A stretch of 64,000 nt of DNA from Palsa-1392 sp963819975 (GCA_963819975.1 CAWFYE010000001.1:62001-126000), one strand, 5' to 3'. Positions 49,799-59,558 are shown, numbered from the stretch's first letter. Program-made: numbers and translations. The notes: generated by a model not told the origin, from the letters alone.

Positions 49799-50437
49799 CT
49801 AAAGCTGGGCGCCCTCCATCGTGTAAGTGATCGGAACGTAGACTTTGCTGTAGACGCCGGGCTTGCAGCGCCAGCGCCGGAAAGTGCTCTTTGAAGTTTG
49901 ATCGAGGATCGCGCTCCCGGTGCTCTGCGTTACCTGCACGTCGGTCACGCTGCCCGACGAATCGAAAATGAGCAGGAACTTGCCACTGCCGGTCTGCCGC
50001 GCGCGGCGTGCCTCGTAAGGGTAGGTCGGTCGCGGTGCACTGATGAGGTTGGCTCTGGCAGAAACGAAACTGACCGGACCAGAAGGGGCCGCAGATGTTG
50101 GTCGGGACGAGGCAACGCGAGCCCGGGGTTTGGGTTTGGGTGCATCCGGTGGCCGCGGCGGAGGCGTCGGCTCTTCAATCGTGAATTCGGTCGGTTCGTC
50201 GGGAGGAGGAGGTGGTGGTGGCGGCTCTTCATCGGGCGGCGGAGTCGGCTCGGGCGGGAGCTCGGTGATGATGGCGTCGATCGGCTGTTGGGAAACAAAA
50301 CCAGGATCGACTGGGATCTCTTCTTCTTTGTGCAGGCTGGCTACACCGATGGCGGCAAACTCAATCGCGAGCGCGCCAGCCAGGGCCGCCCAAACCTGCC
50401 ATTTCGGCGACGGCTTATAGTATTGCGGTTGCGCCAT
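49799..50437 (-). CDS. tonB: TonB-family energy transducer
   Basis: This 212-residue protein has an N-terminal TM (KWQVWAALAGALAIEFAAIG), a long proline-rich linker (EPTPPPDEEPPPPPPPPDEP and EPTPPPRPPDAPKPKPRARV) that spans the periplasm, and a C-terminal TonB domain (YPYEARRARQTGSGKFLLIF, VTQSTGSAILDQTSKSTFRR). It transmits energy to outer-membrane receptors. Flanked on both sides by exbD genes, which is an unusual order. Confidence 0.92.
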   Translation of the reverse strand: MAQPQYYKPSPKWQVWAALAGALAIEFAAIGVASLHKEEEIPVDPGFVSQQPIDAIITELPPEPTPPPDEEPPPPPPPPDEPTEFTIEEPTPPPRPPDAPKPKPRARVASSRPTSAAPSGPVSFVSARANLISAPRPTYPYEARRARQTGSGKFLLIFDSSGSVTDVQVTQSTGSAILDQTSKSTFRRWRCKPGVYSKVYVPITYTMEGAQL

Positions 50438-50439
50438 GG

Positions 50440-50883
50440 CTACTGGTTCCCCTGGTTTGCAATGCTGCTCGAGACGGAGGGACTCTTGATTTCGAAGGCG
50501 ATCCTGTAGAAGCCCGCCGATCGCACCTGCTCGATCAGGCGGATGATGTCGCCATGGAAAGTGTCGCGATCACCCCGGATGAAGATCTTAGCGCCCGGGC
50601 TAGTCGCGTGGACCTTGACGAGCGAGTCGTAGATCTGATTCGGCTCCATTGGCATTTTGTCGAAATAGATCTGGCCATCCTTATCGACCGAGAGGCTGAC
50701 ATATTCGCGCTTGTTTTGCGTGTCGCCGCTGATGCCGGTGGGCAGATTCACCTTCATGCCCTTCATATGCACCTGACTCAGGCTCACCATCATGAAGCTG
50801 GCGAGTAAGAAGAACATGATGTCGATCAGCGGGATGATCTCGATCCGGGCCTTCTTGTGCGGGATGGGCGAGGTGAATTCCAT
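50440..50883 (-). CDS. exbD: ExbD/TolR-family protein
   Basis: This 147-residue second ExbD copy is nearly identical to the other in the first 50 residues (HKKARIEIIPLIDIMFFLLA, SFMMVSLSQVHMKG), with the essential Asp in the TM. Its periplasmic domain differs (FIRGDRDTFHGDIIRLIEQV). The two ExbDs may form mixed complexes or serve different TonB partners. Confidence 0.93.
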   Translation of the reverse strand: MEFTSPIPHKKARIEIIPLIDIMFFLLASFMMVSLSQVHMKGMKVNLPTGISGDTQNKREYVSLSVDKDGQIYFDKMPMEPNQIYDSLVKVHATSPGAKIFIRGDRDTFHGDIIRLIEQVRSAGFYRIAFEIKSPSVSSSIANQGNQ

Positions 50884-50893
50884 TTAATTTCCT

Positions 50894-51910
50894 CTAGATC
50901 GACGATCCTTTGCCAGAGGCGGCGGGACTGCCGTGGATATCCATTTCCTTGGCTGCACTTTGAGCTCCTAACATCACTTCCAGGTTCGTCGCCGCGGTCT
51001 GCAATTCGAACTCCAAGTTAGACACTCGGGAAGTGAAAAAGTTAAACGGAATCAACGCAAAAATAGCGAGACCGAGACCGCAGGCGGTCGCGATGAGCGC
51101 TTCCGCGATACCGCCGGTAACCGCCTGCACCGCCAGCTCTTCGTTTCCGAGGAAGCTGAAGGAACGGATCAGACCGGTGATGGTGCCGAGCAGACCGAGC
51201 AAAGGCGCAAGGGTGACGAGCGTATCCATCACCATGAGGAAGCGACCGGCGCGCTTAATCTCGATGCCGGCGGCAACCTGAAGGGCGCCCTGAAGCGAGG
51301 CGTGCTGGTGATTCAACCCGTTCCAGAGCATCCGCAGCACGGGATCGCGCGAACCCCGCGCCAGTTTGGAGGCTTCGCTGACGTCGCCGGTCTCGATCGC
51401 GGTGAAGACTTTCTCGACCCGCTTCGGATCGCGCCGCATGTAACGCGCGCCCCACCAGAAGCAGCGCTCGATCACGACCGTCAGGGCGACGATCGAAATG
51501 ATCAGAATCGGCCACATGATCGGGCCGCCCTGTTTGAAATTCCGAATGAAGAAATTGTCGCTCTCCTTCGAGCCCTCTTCGACCGCAGGGGCCGCGGCAG
51601 CGGCGGGGGCCGGAGCAGCGGTCGCGGCGACCGCCGGAGTAGTGGCGACCGCGGGAGTGGTTGCCATAGCCGGTGCCACTGCTGCGTCAACCGGCGACAT
51701 GTCAGGCGCGGTCGTGGCCGCAGCGCCCGGCGCGGTGTCGGCCGCAGCGCCCGGCGCAGTGTCCACTGCCGGGGAAGTGTCAGGAGCGGCATTCATATCC
51801 GCGGAAGTGGCGTCGGCCGGAGAGGTCGCCGGAGAGGCGGCTGGATCCTGCGCGAAGCTGGTGAGTGCAAGTGTGACGGAGCACAGACTAACGATTAGCG
51901 TTTTTTTCAT
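50894..51910 (-). CDS. exbB: ExbB/MotA/TolQ proton-channel family protein with signal and Ala-rich extension
   Basis: This 338-residue protein has an extra N-terminus: a signal-like stretch (MKKTLIVSLCSVTLALTSFA) and an Ala/Pro/Thr-rich region to about residue 115 before the classic ExbB core: GGPIMWPILIISIVALTVVI, VMDTLVTLAPLLGLLGTITG (the conserved Pro-Leu-Leu-Gly-Leu-Leu-Gly-Thr), then ACGLGLAIFALIPFNFF. Extended ExbBs occur in several phyla. The ATG at 51910 is taken because the signal begins there. First gene of the operon. Confidence 0.9.
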   Translation of the reverse strand: MKKTLIVSLCSVTLALTSFAQDPAASPATSPADATSADMNAAPDTSPAVDTAPGAAADTAPGAAATTAPDMSPVDAAVAPAMATTPAVATTPAVAATAAPAPAAAAAPAVEEGSKESDNFFIRNFKQGGPIMWPILIISIVALTVVIERCFWWGARYMRRDPKRVEKVFTAIETGDVSEASKLARGSRDPVLRMLWNGLNHQHASLQGALQVAAGIEIKRAGRFLMVMDTLVTLAPLLGLLGTITGLIRSFSFLGNEELAVQAVTGGIAEALIATACGLGLAIFALIPFNFFTSRVSNLEFELQTAATNLEVMLGAQSAAKEMDIHGSPAASGKGSSI

Positions 51911-52113
51911 AATGAGCAGTTTGTTGGTGGACACTGGAATTCCGGAGTTGCTGCGGTTGTTATCACAAAGCAGATGAGAACACGTCGAGCAAAAACTTTT
52001 TCGAAAATTTGTGCGACAGCGATTCATGCGGAGTCATTTGTAGTTTCGGGTTCACTTTTACAGTGGGATGTAGAGGAAGCCTAGTAAATTGCATCTGCGC
52101 AAGATTTTTTTGT

Positions 52114-52881
52114 TTATCGGTGCGCGATGTCGACTCGGTTGCGTAGCGCAGCCCAGTTCCCCACCCGCGCTTCCAGTTCATCGCCCGCACGAATTGGTCC
52201 CACTCCTGACGGCGTCCCCGTGAGGATCAAATCACCCGGGAAAAGTGTCAACTCCTGGCTCGCGAAAGAAACAATCTCGGCGACAGAATAGATCATCTGG
52301 CTGGTGCGTGCCCGCTGGCGGATTTCGCCATTTTGGCGCAGCGAAATTTCGAGATCACCGGTTTCCACTTCGGCATAAACAAAGGGCCCGACCGGGGTGT
52401 AGGTATCGAAACTTTTGCAGCGTGAAAATTGTTTTTCGGACTTCTGCAGGTCGCGGTCGCTGATGTCCTCCGCGATCGTGTAACCGAAAGCGTAATCGAG
52501 CGCGCGCTCGACCGCGACGTTCTTCGCCGGCCGGCCGATGACGACCGCAAGCTCGGTTTCAAAATCGGTTTTGTGCTCCGGGTAGGCGATCTGAATCGTG
52601 CCCTCGTGCGGGAGGAGCGAGCTGGGCGCCTTGAACCAGATGAGGGGCGAACCGATCTCGGTTCGCCGCATTTCCTTGATGTGGTCGCGGTAGTTCAGGC
52701 CGACCGCGATCACCTTCCCCGGCGCGACCGGGAGATCGATCGTCAACTGGCCTAACGAACGCTTTTCTCCGCTGAATTCGAGGCCAAGCCAGAAGGGGCG
52801 GGCGAGGAAATGGACCTCGTCCCCGCGCACTTCGCCGTAGACGCGTCCATTATCGGAAAGAAAGCCGCCGAAAGTCCGCAT
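52114..52881 (-). CDS. fumarylacetoacetate hydrolase family protein
   Basis: This 255-residue enzyme has the FAH/5-carboxymethyl-2-hydroxymuconate isomerase fold: VIAVGLNYRDHIKEM, TDFETELAVVIGRPAKNV with Glu metal ligands, GYTIAEDISDRDLQ and LTLFPGDLILTGTPSGVGP. Likely hydrolyses or decarboxylates a beta-diketo acid or oxaloacetate. The ATG at 52881 is preferred (GGAG 5 nt upstream); the longer frame runs into the upstream gene. Confidence 0.9.
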   Translation of the reverse strand: MRTFGGFLSDNGRVYGEVRGDEVHFLARPFWLGLEFSGEKRSLGQLTIDLPVAPGKVIAVGLNYRDHIKEMRRTEIGSPLIWFKAPSSLLPHEGTIQIAYPEHKTDFETELAVVIGRPAKNVAVERALDYAFGYTIAEDISDRDLQKSEKQFSRCKSFDTYTPVGPFVYAEVETGDLEISLRQNGEIRQRARTSQMIYSVAEIVSFASQELTLFPGDLILTGTPSGVGPIRAGDELEARVGNWAALRNRVDIAHR

Positions 52882-52951
52882 GAGCTCCGGATTCTTGGCG
52901 TGGTGGGTGGACTCGTCAAGCCGAGTTGAACGAGGAACTTTGGCCTGACGA

Positions 52952-53734
52952 TCAATCCCGCGGCACGATCGCAACGAAATCGCGGACGGTCTTGAACTCA
53001 GAGATCGAGATCGTCTTTTCGTTCGTCCGGCACCAGAACGCGCTCGAGGATCCGCCGTCGAGATTGAGCGCGCGCGATACCTTGAGCGGCGCGAGCGCGG
53101 TCAGAATTTTGGCCAGGCGCGCCAGGGTGACCGGCGAGCAGTAGCCGATCGCGGCGCGACCGTTCGTCGTGGTGAGAACAAAAGTTCGTCGCGCCGAGCG
53201 CGTATCGTCCAAGCCGACGACCGCTTTTCCGTGATCGACGAGGAATGGGCCGCACTGGAGCGCATCGCGCCAGGCACGCTTGCGCGGGAATTCGCTGGCG
53301 CGAAAAATTTCCACGCTCCCCGGTCGCGAAGCCAGCACTCCGCTGAGGAGACGGGCCTTGCGGAAGGGCGCGATTGTTATTCCGTCGCTGATGAGCAATC
53401 CGACTGGCGCTCCCTCCGGATCGAAATAGCCGCCGTTCACACCGGCGAGAAAATTTTCGCTGTTCATGATCTCGGCCAGACGACGGTCGGAGGCAGGCTG
53501 GTCGATCACACGCATGGTCGCGCTTTCGGCTGAAAACAACGCCAACTGGACCTCGACCTCGCGATCGGAATCCGCTTCGCCTAACGAATAGCTGCGATAC
53601 TCGAGCGCGGCGCTGGTCCCGGCGTGGCGATCGAGCGAATTGACCGCCCACTCGGCGGACGCCGCCGGCGGGAAGGAGAAAGAAAAAGCGACCGCAAGAA
53701 CTGCGGCGCCCCACCGCCAGCGCACTTTCACCAT
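52952..53734 (-). CDS. phosphodiester glycosidase family protein (NAGPA-like, DUF2233)
   Basis: This 260-residue protein has a signal peptide (RWGAAVLAVAFSFSFPPAAS) and the NAGPA motifs FLAGVNGGYFDPEGAPVGLL, ISDG, LQCGPFLVDHGK and RALNLDGGSSSAFW. Such enzymes cleave phosphodiester-linked N-acetylglucosamine and may act on teichoic-like polymers or exopolysaccharide. It overlaps the DUF4139 gene by 7 nt. Confidence 0.9.
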   Translation of the reverse strand: MVKVRWRWGAAVLAVAFSFSFPPAASAEWAVNSLDRHAGTSAALEYRSYSLGEADSDREVEVQLALFSAESATMRVIDQPASDRRLAEIMNSENFLAGVNGGYFDPEGAPVGLLISDGITIAPFRKARLLSGVLASRPGSVEIFRASEFPRKRAWRDALQCGPFLVDHGKAVVGLDDTRSARRTFVLTTTNGRAAIGYCSPVTLARLAKILTALAPLKVSRALNLDGGSSSAFWCRTNEKTISISEFKTVRDFVAIVPRD

Positions 53735-55248
53735 GAATAATGCACAGTGTAGCTCAGCTTCTTTTCCTCATCCGGTTTCAGTGGGACGCGAAACTCAATT
53801 GTCTGGGCATTCGTTTTCGTGAAGGCATCGGACTTGGCCGTAATCTCCCAGTTCGTCCAACGAAAGAGGTGCTCGACGACGCGGATCTCGGCCGCCTCGG
53901 TCTTGTGATTGCGCAGAGTGATCTCGTAGGTCTCGTCGATCGTGTGGTCGGTACGATGGAAATTTGTCCGGGTTCGTTCGCCCACGAGATCGAAGGCGTT
54001 CCCAGTGTAAATGCGCAGGGTTTCATCCTTCGGCGTGTGATCGATCGTGTTTTCGCCCGTGAACTCCATCTGCTGGTCGGTATCCTGTTTGTAGAAACGG
54101 ACCCGGCCTTTCGGTAACGGCATCCCAAGATGATTGGCGACGGAGTTTTTGAACTCGCGCACCGCTGCGACCTTGGTGTCGGATTCGGCGCCGAGGTTTT
54201 CGTTGTTACGGATGTTTTCCATGTTGTAACCGCGATACTGGCCCCATGGAATCTGCAGGCCGTCGTAGATGTAGAGCTTCTCAGAATGCACGCCGGTGGC
54301 GCGGATAAACTCGACCTGTTTCGTCTCTCGATCGTGCAGCGTGACGGCCCGCGGGAGCGAGTAGAGATGATAATCTTCGAACGACTTTTCGGTCACGGGC
54401 GCAGCTTCCGATTTTGCCATGGTATCCATCGCTCTCATCGCCCCGGCATACGCTTCACCCGGTTGAATTTTGCTTACGTCACCAGCCATGAGTTTGGTCC
54501 TGGCCTTGTCAAAAGTCTTGCCGCTCTGGTTATCCATCGTGACCCAGCCGACGACAGTCAGTTCGTCGCTGTTCTCCGGCGCGACGATGTTGTAATCCGC
54601 GTTCCAGCTCATTCCGCCTGTGATGTAGGCGAGCTCTGCGTTCAGCTTCGCCGCGCTGTCGGCGTGAAGCTGCCACTCAAGCGTCGGCTTCAGGATCGCG
54701 TCGTTCTCGAGCGGCGGGAAAAGCGGTTGCCCCGGCAGGCTGAAGCGGAGTTTGCCGTCCACTTCGATGATAGGCTGCGCGCTTCCGCTCCCGTAGCTCA
54801 TCGCGTTCTGCGCCATGGCGTAGCTTTGTCCGTAACGCTGAATTGCTTCCTGGCTGTGCGCGACGTAACCGCTGCGCACGATTTTTCCCGGGACGATGAT
54901 GCTCGGCTTGTCCGGCTGGGTAACGAGAAAGTCGATCGTTTTCCCTTCAAAAAGGGAAAGGAGCAGCTCCTGCGAAACCGGATCGTTCCGGTAATTCTGC
55001 TCGAGAATTTGCAATTTCGTTTTGCCCGATGGGTCGCGCAGAATGACCGAGCTCGGCTCGAGATGCGCCGTCGTGTTCGTGAAGCGGACGTCGTTCTGGC
55101 CCTGTTTGAGGTCGAGCGCGACTGAATCGCGTACGACGGCAAAGTTCTGATTGTAAATTGTCAGAGCCGTATCGGCCGCGGCGCCGGTCGCACACGCCAT
55201 GATCATCAAAGCCGCGAATGGCAGCTGAATTTTTAAGAGCGGGTTCAT
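53728..55248 (-). CDS. DUF4139 domain-containing secreted protein
   Basis: This 506-residue protein has a signal peptide (LPFAALMIMACATGAAADTA) and the two-domain DUF4140/DUF4139 architecture: LTIYNQNFAVVRDSVALDLK near the N-terminus, YITGGMSWNADYNIV in the middle and HLFRWTNWEITAKSDAF toward the end. Immunoglobulin-like beta domains of unknown role. A near-full-length family member. Confidence 0.9.
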   Translation of the reverse strand: MNPLLKIQLPFAALMIMACATGAAADTALTIYNQNFAVVRDSVALDLKQGQNDVRFTNTTAHLEPSSVILRDPSGKTKLQILEQNYRNDPVSQELLLSLFEGKTIDFLVTQPDKPSIIVPGKIVRSGYVAHSQEAIQRYGQSYAMAQNAMSYGSGSAQPIIEVDGKLRFSLPGQPLFPPLENDAILKPTLEWQLHADSAAKLNAELAYITGGMSWNADYNIVAPENSDELTVVGWVTMDNQSGKTFDKARTKLMAGDVSKIQPGEAYAGAMRAMDTMAKSEAAPVTEKSFEDYHLYSLPRAVTLHDRETKQVEFIRATGVHSEKLYIYDGLQIPWGQYRGYNMENIRNNENLGAESDTKVAAVREFKNSVANHLGMPLPKGRVRFYKQDTDQQMEFTGENTIDHTPKDETLRIYTGNAFDLVGERTRTNFHRTDHTIDETYEITLRNHKTEAAEIRVVEHLFRWTNWEITAKSDAFTKTNAQTIEFRVPLKPDEEKKLSYTVHYSW

Positions 55249-55305
55249 CGTTAAGGGTTCAGACCCGCAGGCGCAATCTTTCTTAGAGATTGTTGCGCCC
55301 GAAAT

Positions 55306-56802
55306 TTAGCCGCCAACTTTCAGCACGGCGAAGGTGCGGCTGCCTTTGCGATCGAGATAGAGCAGAATGCCACGGGTCGGATCGCCTTTCCTCAGGGCTT
55401 CACGGAAACTGGCCACGCTCGTCACCGGTTTGCCGTCCACTTCGGTGATCACATCCTCGCGCTGGATGTCCTGCGCTGCGGCCATGCTGTTGTCGGCCAC
55501 GTCGGTCACGATCACACCCTGCTGCACGCTCAGTTTTAACCGGGTTGCGACCTCTTTTGTCAGCTCCTGCACCTGGAGGCCGAAGCGATTGATGTCCTCT
55601 TCGCGCTGCTCGGGCGGCGGGGCGGGCGGAACGGCAGCGGCGCGACCAATTTCGTTAGGCAATTCGCCCGTCGTGACCGCGATTTTCATCGTTTGGCCCT
55701 TGCGCCAGACATCGAGTTCGACGTTTTGGCCGACCTTCTTTTTCAAAATCTCATGTTGTAACTGGGTGTCGGTCGTGACCGGCGCGCCGTCGACCCGGGT
55801 GATGACGTCAAAGGGGCGCAGCTCGCTTTTATAGGCCGGCGCGTCGGCTTCGATCGTCCGGACAACGACTCCCTTATCGACGCCTTTGAAGAGATCGCGA
55901 ATCGAGGGATTATCGCCTAACGTTTCAATCCGAATTCCGAGCCACGGCCTCACGATCTTATTCCCGGCGATCAATTGGGTGCCGATTTCGTTCACCAGAT
56001 TGCTCGGGATGGCAAAGCCAAGACCGCGGTTGAGGCCGTTGATGAGCGTATTCATGCCGACCACCTTGCCGTCGATATCGCAGAGCGGTCCGCCGCTGTT
56101 GCCGGGGTTGATCGAGGTATCGGTCTGCAAATAATCCGCGATGTTATAGCCGCTCGTCGCCATCAATTTGCTCCGCCCTTTCCCGCTGATCACGCCGTAA
56201 GTGAAGGTGTAATCGAGCTTGAAAGGCGCGCCGATGGCGAAGGCAAACTGCCCGACCCGGACCGCGTCGCTGTCGGCCAACTGCACGACCGGCAGGTTGG
56301 TGGCGTCGACTTTGATTACCGCGATATCGGTCTTCTCGTCCGTCCCGACTACTTTGCCGGGAAACTCGCGCCCGTCCTGCAGCTTAACCTGCACTTTATC
56401 GGCGCCCTCCACGACATGGAAATTGGTGTAGATAAATCCGTCCGGCCTAACGATGAAGCCGGAGCCCTCGCTCTGCACCGGCTCGGGCGCGCCGCGCCCC
56501 TGGTGCGGGTTGTTGTCATCCGGCGCCTGAAAAAACAGATCGTCCAGCGAGGTGTCGCTCCCGTCGTTTTTTTTCGTTACCTCGATAATGACGACGGCGG
56601 GCGCGACCGTTTCGAAGACCTTGGCGAACGCGCTGTTCAGTTGATGAACCACATCTTTCCCCGGGGCGGCCGCTTCGGCCGGAATCGTGGGTGTCGGTTG
56701 GACGGCCGGTGCAGCGGGAGCGGGACCGGGAGAAGATTGGGCCGGCAATCCGATCGGCCAGGCGACTGCGGCGAGGAAAAAGCTGAAAAGAAGACGACGC
56801 AT
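55306..56802 (-). CDS. degP: HtrA/DegP-type periplasmic serine protease
   Basis: This 498-residue protein has a signal peptide, a Pro/Ala linker, a trypsin-like domain (GSGFIVRPDGFIYTNFHVVE with His, KTDIAVIKVDA with Asp, INPGNSGGPLCDIDGKVVGM with Ser) and two PDZ domains (GVDKGVVVRTIEADAPAYKS and LQVQELTKEVATRLKLSVQQ). Degrades misfolded envelope proteins. The ATG at 56802 starts the signal peptide; the longer frame does not. TCGTTAGGC (55652) and GCCTAACGA (56445) copies lie in the gene. Confidence 0.95.
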   Translation of the reverse strand: MRRLLFSFFLAAVAWPIGLPAQSSPGPAPAAPAVQPTPTIPAEAAAPGKDVVHQLNSAFAKVFETVAPAVVIIEVTKKNDGSDTSLDDLFFQAPDDNNPHQGRGAPEPVQSEGSGFIVRPDGFIYTNFHVVEGADKVQVKLQDGREFPGKVVGTDEKTDIAVIKVDATNLPVVQLADSDAVRVGQFAFAIGAPFKLDYTFTYGVISGKGRSKLMATSGYNIADYLQTDTSINPGNSGGPLCDIDGKVVGMNTLINGLNRGLGFAIPSNLVNEIGTQLIAGNKIVRPWLGIRIETLGDNPSIRDLFKGVDKGVVVRTIEADAPAYKSELRPFDVITRVDGAPVTTDTQLQHEILKKKVGQNVELDVWRKGQTMKIAVTTGELPNEIGRAAAVPPAPPPEQREEDINRFGLQVQELTKEVATRLKLSVQQGVIVTDVADNSMAAAQDIQREDVITEVDGKPVTSVASFREALRKGDPTRGILLYLDRKGSRTFAVLKVGG

Positions 56803-56997
56803 AGGATGGCGATTTTCGACAGAGGGCGTGACGCGCCGTTCAAACACTAGCGGGAAGCTTAGAAGCGGCAACCCGACCTGTCGCCCGTTTGCACCGATTC
56901 CGAATGGAAAGGGCGAACTTCGGCGAGCGCCTCGCACCCAAAGGTGCCTTCATTGACACATTATTTAGCCCCCTTAACCTTTTCTCCACAAATCAAA

Positions 56998-58203
56998 ATG
57001 CTTACTCTTGCCGACGGCAAAAAGGACGGAAAAGACTTCATCTCCATGGCGCCTGGTTATTTCCCGGATGTGGCGCCGAAACTCTGGAATGACTGGAAAT
57101 GGCAGCTGCAGAACCGCGTCACCACTCTGGCACATCTCGAGCGGCATCTCGTGCTTTCAGAAGAAGAACGCGCGGGCGTTCTCCTTTCTGGAGACAAGCT
57201 CGCACTCGCTGTCACTCCACATTTTTTCAACCTGATCGAGCGGGACAATCCCGACTGCCCGATCCGGCGCCAAGTCATCCCGCGAATCGAGGAGACCTGG
57301 GCGTCGCCTTACGACATGGCGGACCCGTGCGGTGAAGATTCTCACATGCCGGTGCCAGGTCTCGTCCATCGCTATCCCGATCGCGTCCTGTTTCTCGTGA
57401 CTGACCGGTGCGCGAGTTACTGCCGCTATTGCACGCGTGCCCGCGTCGTCAGCGGAGTCGGCGAACAAGAGCTGCACACCGAGTTCGAAGCCGCCTTTAA
57501 ATATCTCGAAGAACACACTGAAGTGCGTGATGTCCTTCTCTCCGGCGGCGACGCGCTCCTTTTCAGCGATGCGAAACTCGAAAAAATACTCAGCCGGCTA
57601 CGCGCGATTCCGCACATCGAGTTCCTACGTATCGGCACGCGGGTTCCGATTTTCCTCCCGCAACGAATCACGCCGGAGCTTTGCCGGATGCTGCAAAAGT
57701 ATCATCCGCTCTGGATGAGCATTCACGTCAACCATCCGCGCGAGCTGACGAGCGAAGTGCGCGTCGGTCTCGAGATGCTGGCCAATCACGGAGTGCCGTT
57801 AGGGAACCAGAGCGTCCTGCTCGCAGGTGTGAACGACGATCTCGAGACGATGAAAAACCTCGTGCACAAACTTCTTATCTGCCGGGTGCGGCCTTATTAC
57901 CTGTACCAGTGCGACCTGATCAACGGCTCGTCGCACCTTCGTGCCTCGGTCGCGAAGGGCATCGAGATCATCGAAGGCCTGCGCGGTCACACGACCGGTT
58001 ACGGCGTTCCGCAATTCGTCATCGACGCTCCCGGCGGCGGCGGCAAGGTGCCGATTAATCCCGGCTACGTCCTTTATCACGACAATGAGAAAATCGTGAT
58101 CCGGAATTACGAGGGCAAGATCTTCGAGTATCCCGAGACTGGGAACGAGAACGTTCAATTCGCGCCTCAGCGCGAATATCACGATGAATATCTCTACTCG
58201 TAG
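56998..58203 (+). CDS. kamA: KamA-family radical SAM lysine 2,3-aminomutase-like
   Basis: This 401-residue enzyme contains the radical SAM cluster motif CASYCRYC (Cys138, Cys142, Cys145) followed by TRARVVSG, and the PLP-lysine region PGGGGKVPINPGYVLYHDN near residue 360. It converts L-lysine to L-beta-lysine if the family is a true KamA; EpmB-type enzymes, which modify EF-P, are shorter (about 340). The start ATG at 56998 is taken; the longer frame from 56944 lacks similarity. Next to a GTPase gene on the other strand. Confidence 0.9.
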   Translation: MLTLADGKKDGKDFISMAPGYFPDVAPKLWNDWKWQLQNRVTTLAHLERHLVLSEEERAGVLLSGDKLALAVTPHFFNLIERDNPDCPIRRQVIPRIEETWASPYDMADPCGEDSHMPVPGLVHRYPDRVLFLVTDRCASYCRYCTRARVVSGVGEQELHTEFEAAFKYLEEHTEVRDVLLSGGDALLFSDAKLEKILSRLRAIPHIEFLRIGTRVPIFLPQRITPELCRMLQKYHPLWMSIHVNHPRELTSEVRVGLEMLANHGVPLGNQSVLLAGVNDDLETMKNLVHKLLICRVRPYYLYQCDLINGSSHLRASVAKGIEIIEGLRGHTTGYGVPQFVIDAPGGGGKVPINPGYVLYHDNEKIVIRNYEGKIFEYPETGNENVQFAPQREYHDEYLYS

Positions 58204-58235
58204 TCACGCTGCCGCGATCGCCAAGCTGAGACGGG

Positions 58236-59558
58236 TCAATTCGCTAATCTCTCTTTGAGAATGTCCGCCACGGTTGGTGGACCGATTTCCTCCAACTCAT
58301 AGCGCACCCGCATCGTCGGATGCTTGAGGTTGACGATGCGGCGTAAATCAATCGGCGTCGCAATCAAAACCAAATCGACGGGCGTGGCATTGATCGTCGC
58401 TTCGAGTTCCGAGATTTGCTTTGCGCCATAGCCCATCGCGGGCAGCAAAGCCCCAGTCTTCGGGTAGCGCTCAAACGTTTCCTTGATCGAACCAACGGCG
58501 TAGGGACGCGGGTCGATGATCTCGGCAGCGCCGAAATTCTTCGCCAAGATTACTCCCGCGCCAAAGGACATATCTCCGTGGGTGAGGGTGGGGCCATCTT
58601 CGACGGCGAGCACGCGTTTGCCACGAATCGTCTCCGGGTCGGCATCGTCGACTGTAATCGGCGACGCGGCACGGATGATGACCGCGTTTGGATTTGCCGT
58701 GCGAATATTCTGCGTCACGCGCGCGATGTTCTCTTCGCTCGCGGTGTCCATCTTGTTGATGACCACGACATCCGCCATGCGCAGATTCGTTTCGCCGGGG
58801 TAGAAAGTCAGTTCATGTCCGGCGCGGTGAGGATCAGCCACGACAAACAACAGGTCGGGCTGAAAAAACGGCAGGTCGTTATTACCGCCGTCCCAGACGA
58901 CGATATCCGCTTCTTCTTCGGCGCGGCGCAGAATTTTTTCGTAATCCGCGCCTGCGTAGACGATCGACCCGCAGGCAAGATGCGGCTCATATTCTTCGCG
59001 CTCTTCAATCGTCACATCTGCTTTCGTCAAGTCATCCATCGTCGCGAACCTCTGCACAGCCTGCTTCGCCAGTTCGCCATACGGCATGGGGTGGCGCACG
59101 ACGACGATGTGTTTGCCCATCTTCTTGAGCGCAGCCACGACGGCCCGTGTCGTCTGGGATTTGCCCGACCCCGTCCGGACCGCGCAAACCGCGACCACCG
59201 GTTTTTTCGATTTGAGGAGCGTCGCTTTTGGACCCATGAGGCGGAAATCGACTCCCGCAGCCAGGGCGATCGATGCTTTGTGCATGACCGTTTCGTGCGA
59301 GACATCGCTGTAGGCAAAGATGACCTGGTCAACCGAAAATCTTTTAATCAGGTCGGTGAGTTCACTTTCGGGAAAAATCGGAATGCCCTTGGGGTAGAGC
59401 GCGCCCGCGAGCGCGGCGGGGTAGATGCGGCCTTCGATATTTGGGATTTGCGTCGCGGTGAAGGCGACCACTTCGCAAGCGGGATTTTCGCGAAAGGCGA
59501 CGTTGAAATTGTGGAAGTCGCGCCCGGCTGCTCCCATGATGAGAATTTTGGTTGTCAT
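58236..59558 (-). CDS. cyclic 2,3-diphosphoglycerate synthetase-like P-loop protein
   Basis: This 440-residue protein begins TKILIMGAAGRDFHNFNVAF, a family mark, then VVAVCAVRTGSGKSQTTRAV (P-loop, about residues 127-136), VVWDGGNNDLPFFQPDLLFV and DVVVINKMDTASEENIARV (NKxD-like guanine site). The family includes archaeal cyclic 2,3-diphosphoglycerate synthetases and uncharacterised bacterial GTPases; in a mesophile the latter seems more likely. Convergent with kamA. Confidence 0.87.
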   Translation of the reverse strand: MTTKILIMGAAGRDFHNFNVAFRENPACEVVAFTATQIPNIEGRIYPAALAGALYPKGIPIFPESELTDLIKRFSVDQVIFAYSDVSHETVMHKASIALAAGVDFRLMGPKATLLKSKKPVVAVCAVRTGSGKSQTTRAVVAALKKMGKHIVVVRHPMPYGELAKQAVQRFATMDDLTKADVTIEEREEYEPHLACGSIVYAGADYEKILRRAEEEADIVVWDGGNNDLPFFQPDLLFVVADPHRAGHELTFYPGETNLRMADVVVINKMDTASEENIARVTQNIRTANPNAVIIRAASPITVDDADPETIRGKRVLAVEDGPTLTHGDMSFGAGVILAKNFGAAEIIDPRPYAVGSIKETFERYPKTGALLPAMGYGAKQISELEATINATPVDLVLIATPIDLRRIVNLKHPTMRVRYELEEIGPPTVADILKERLAN

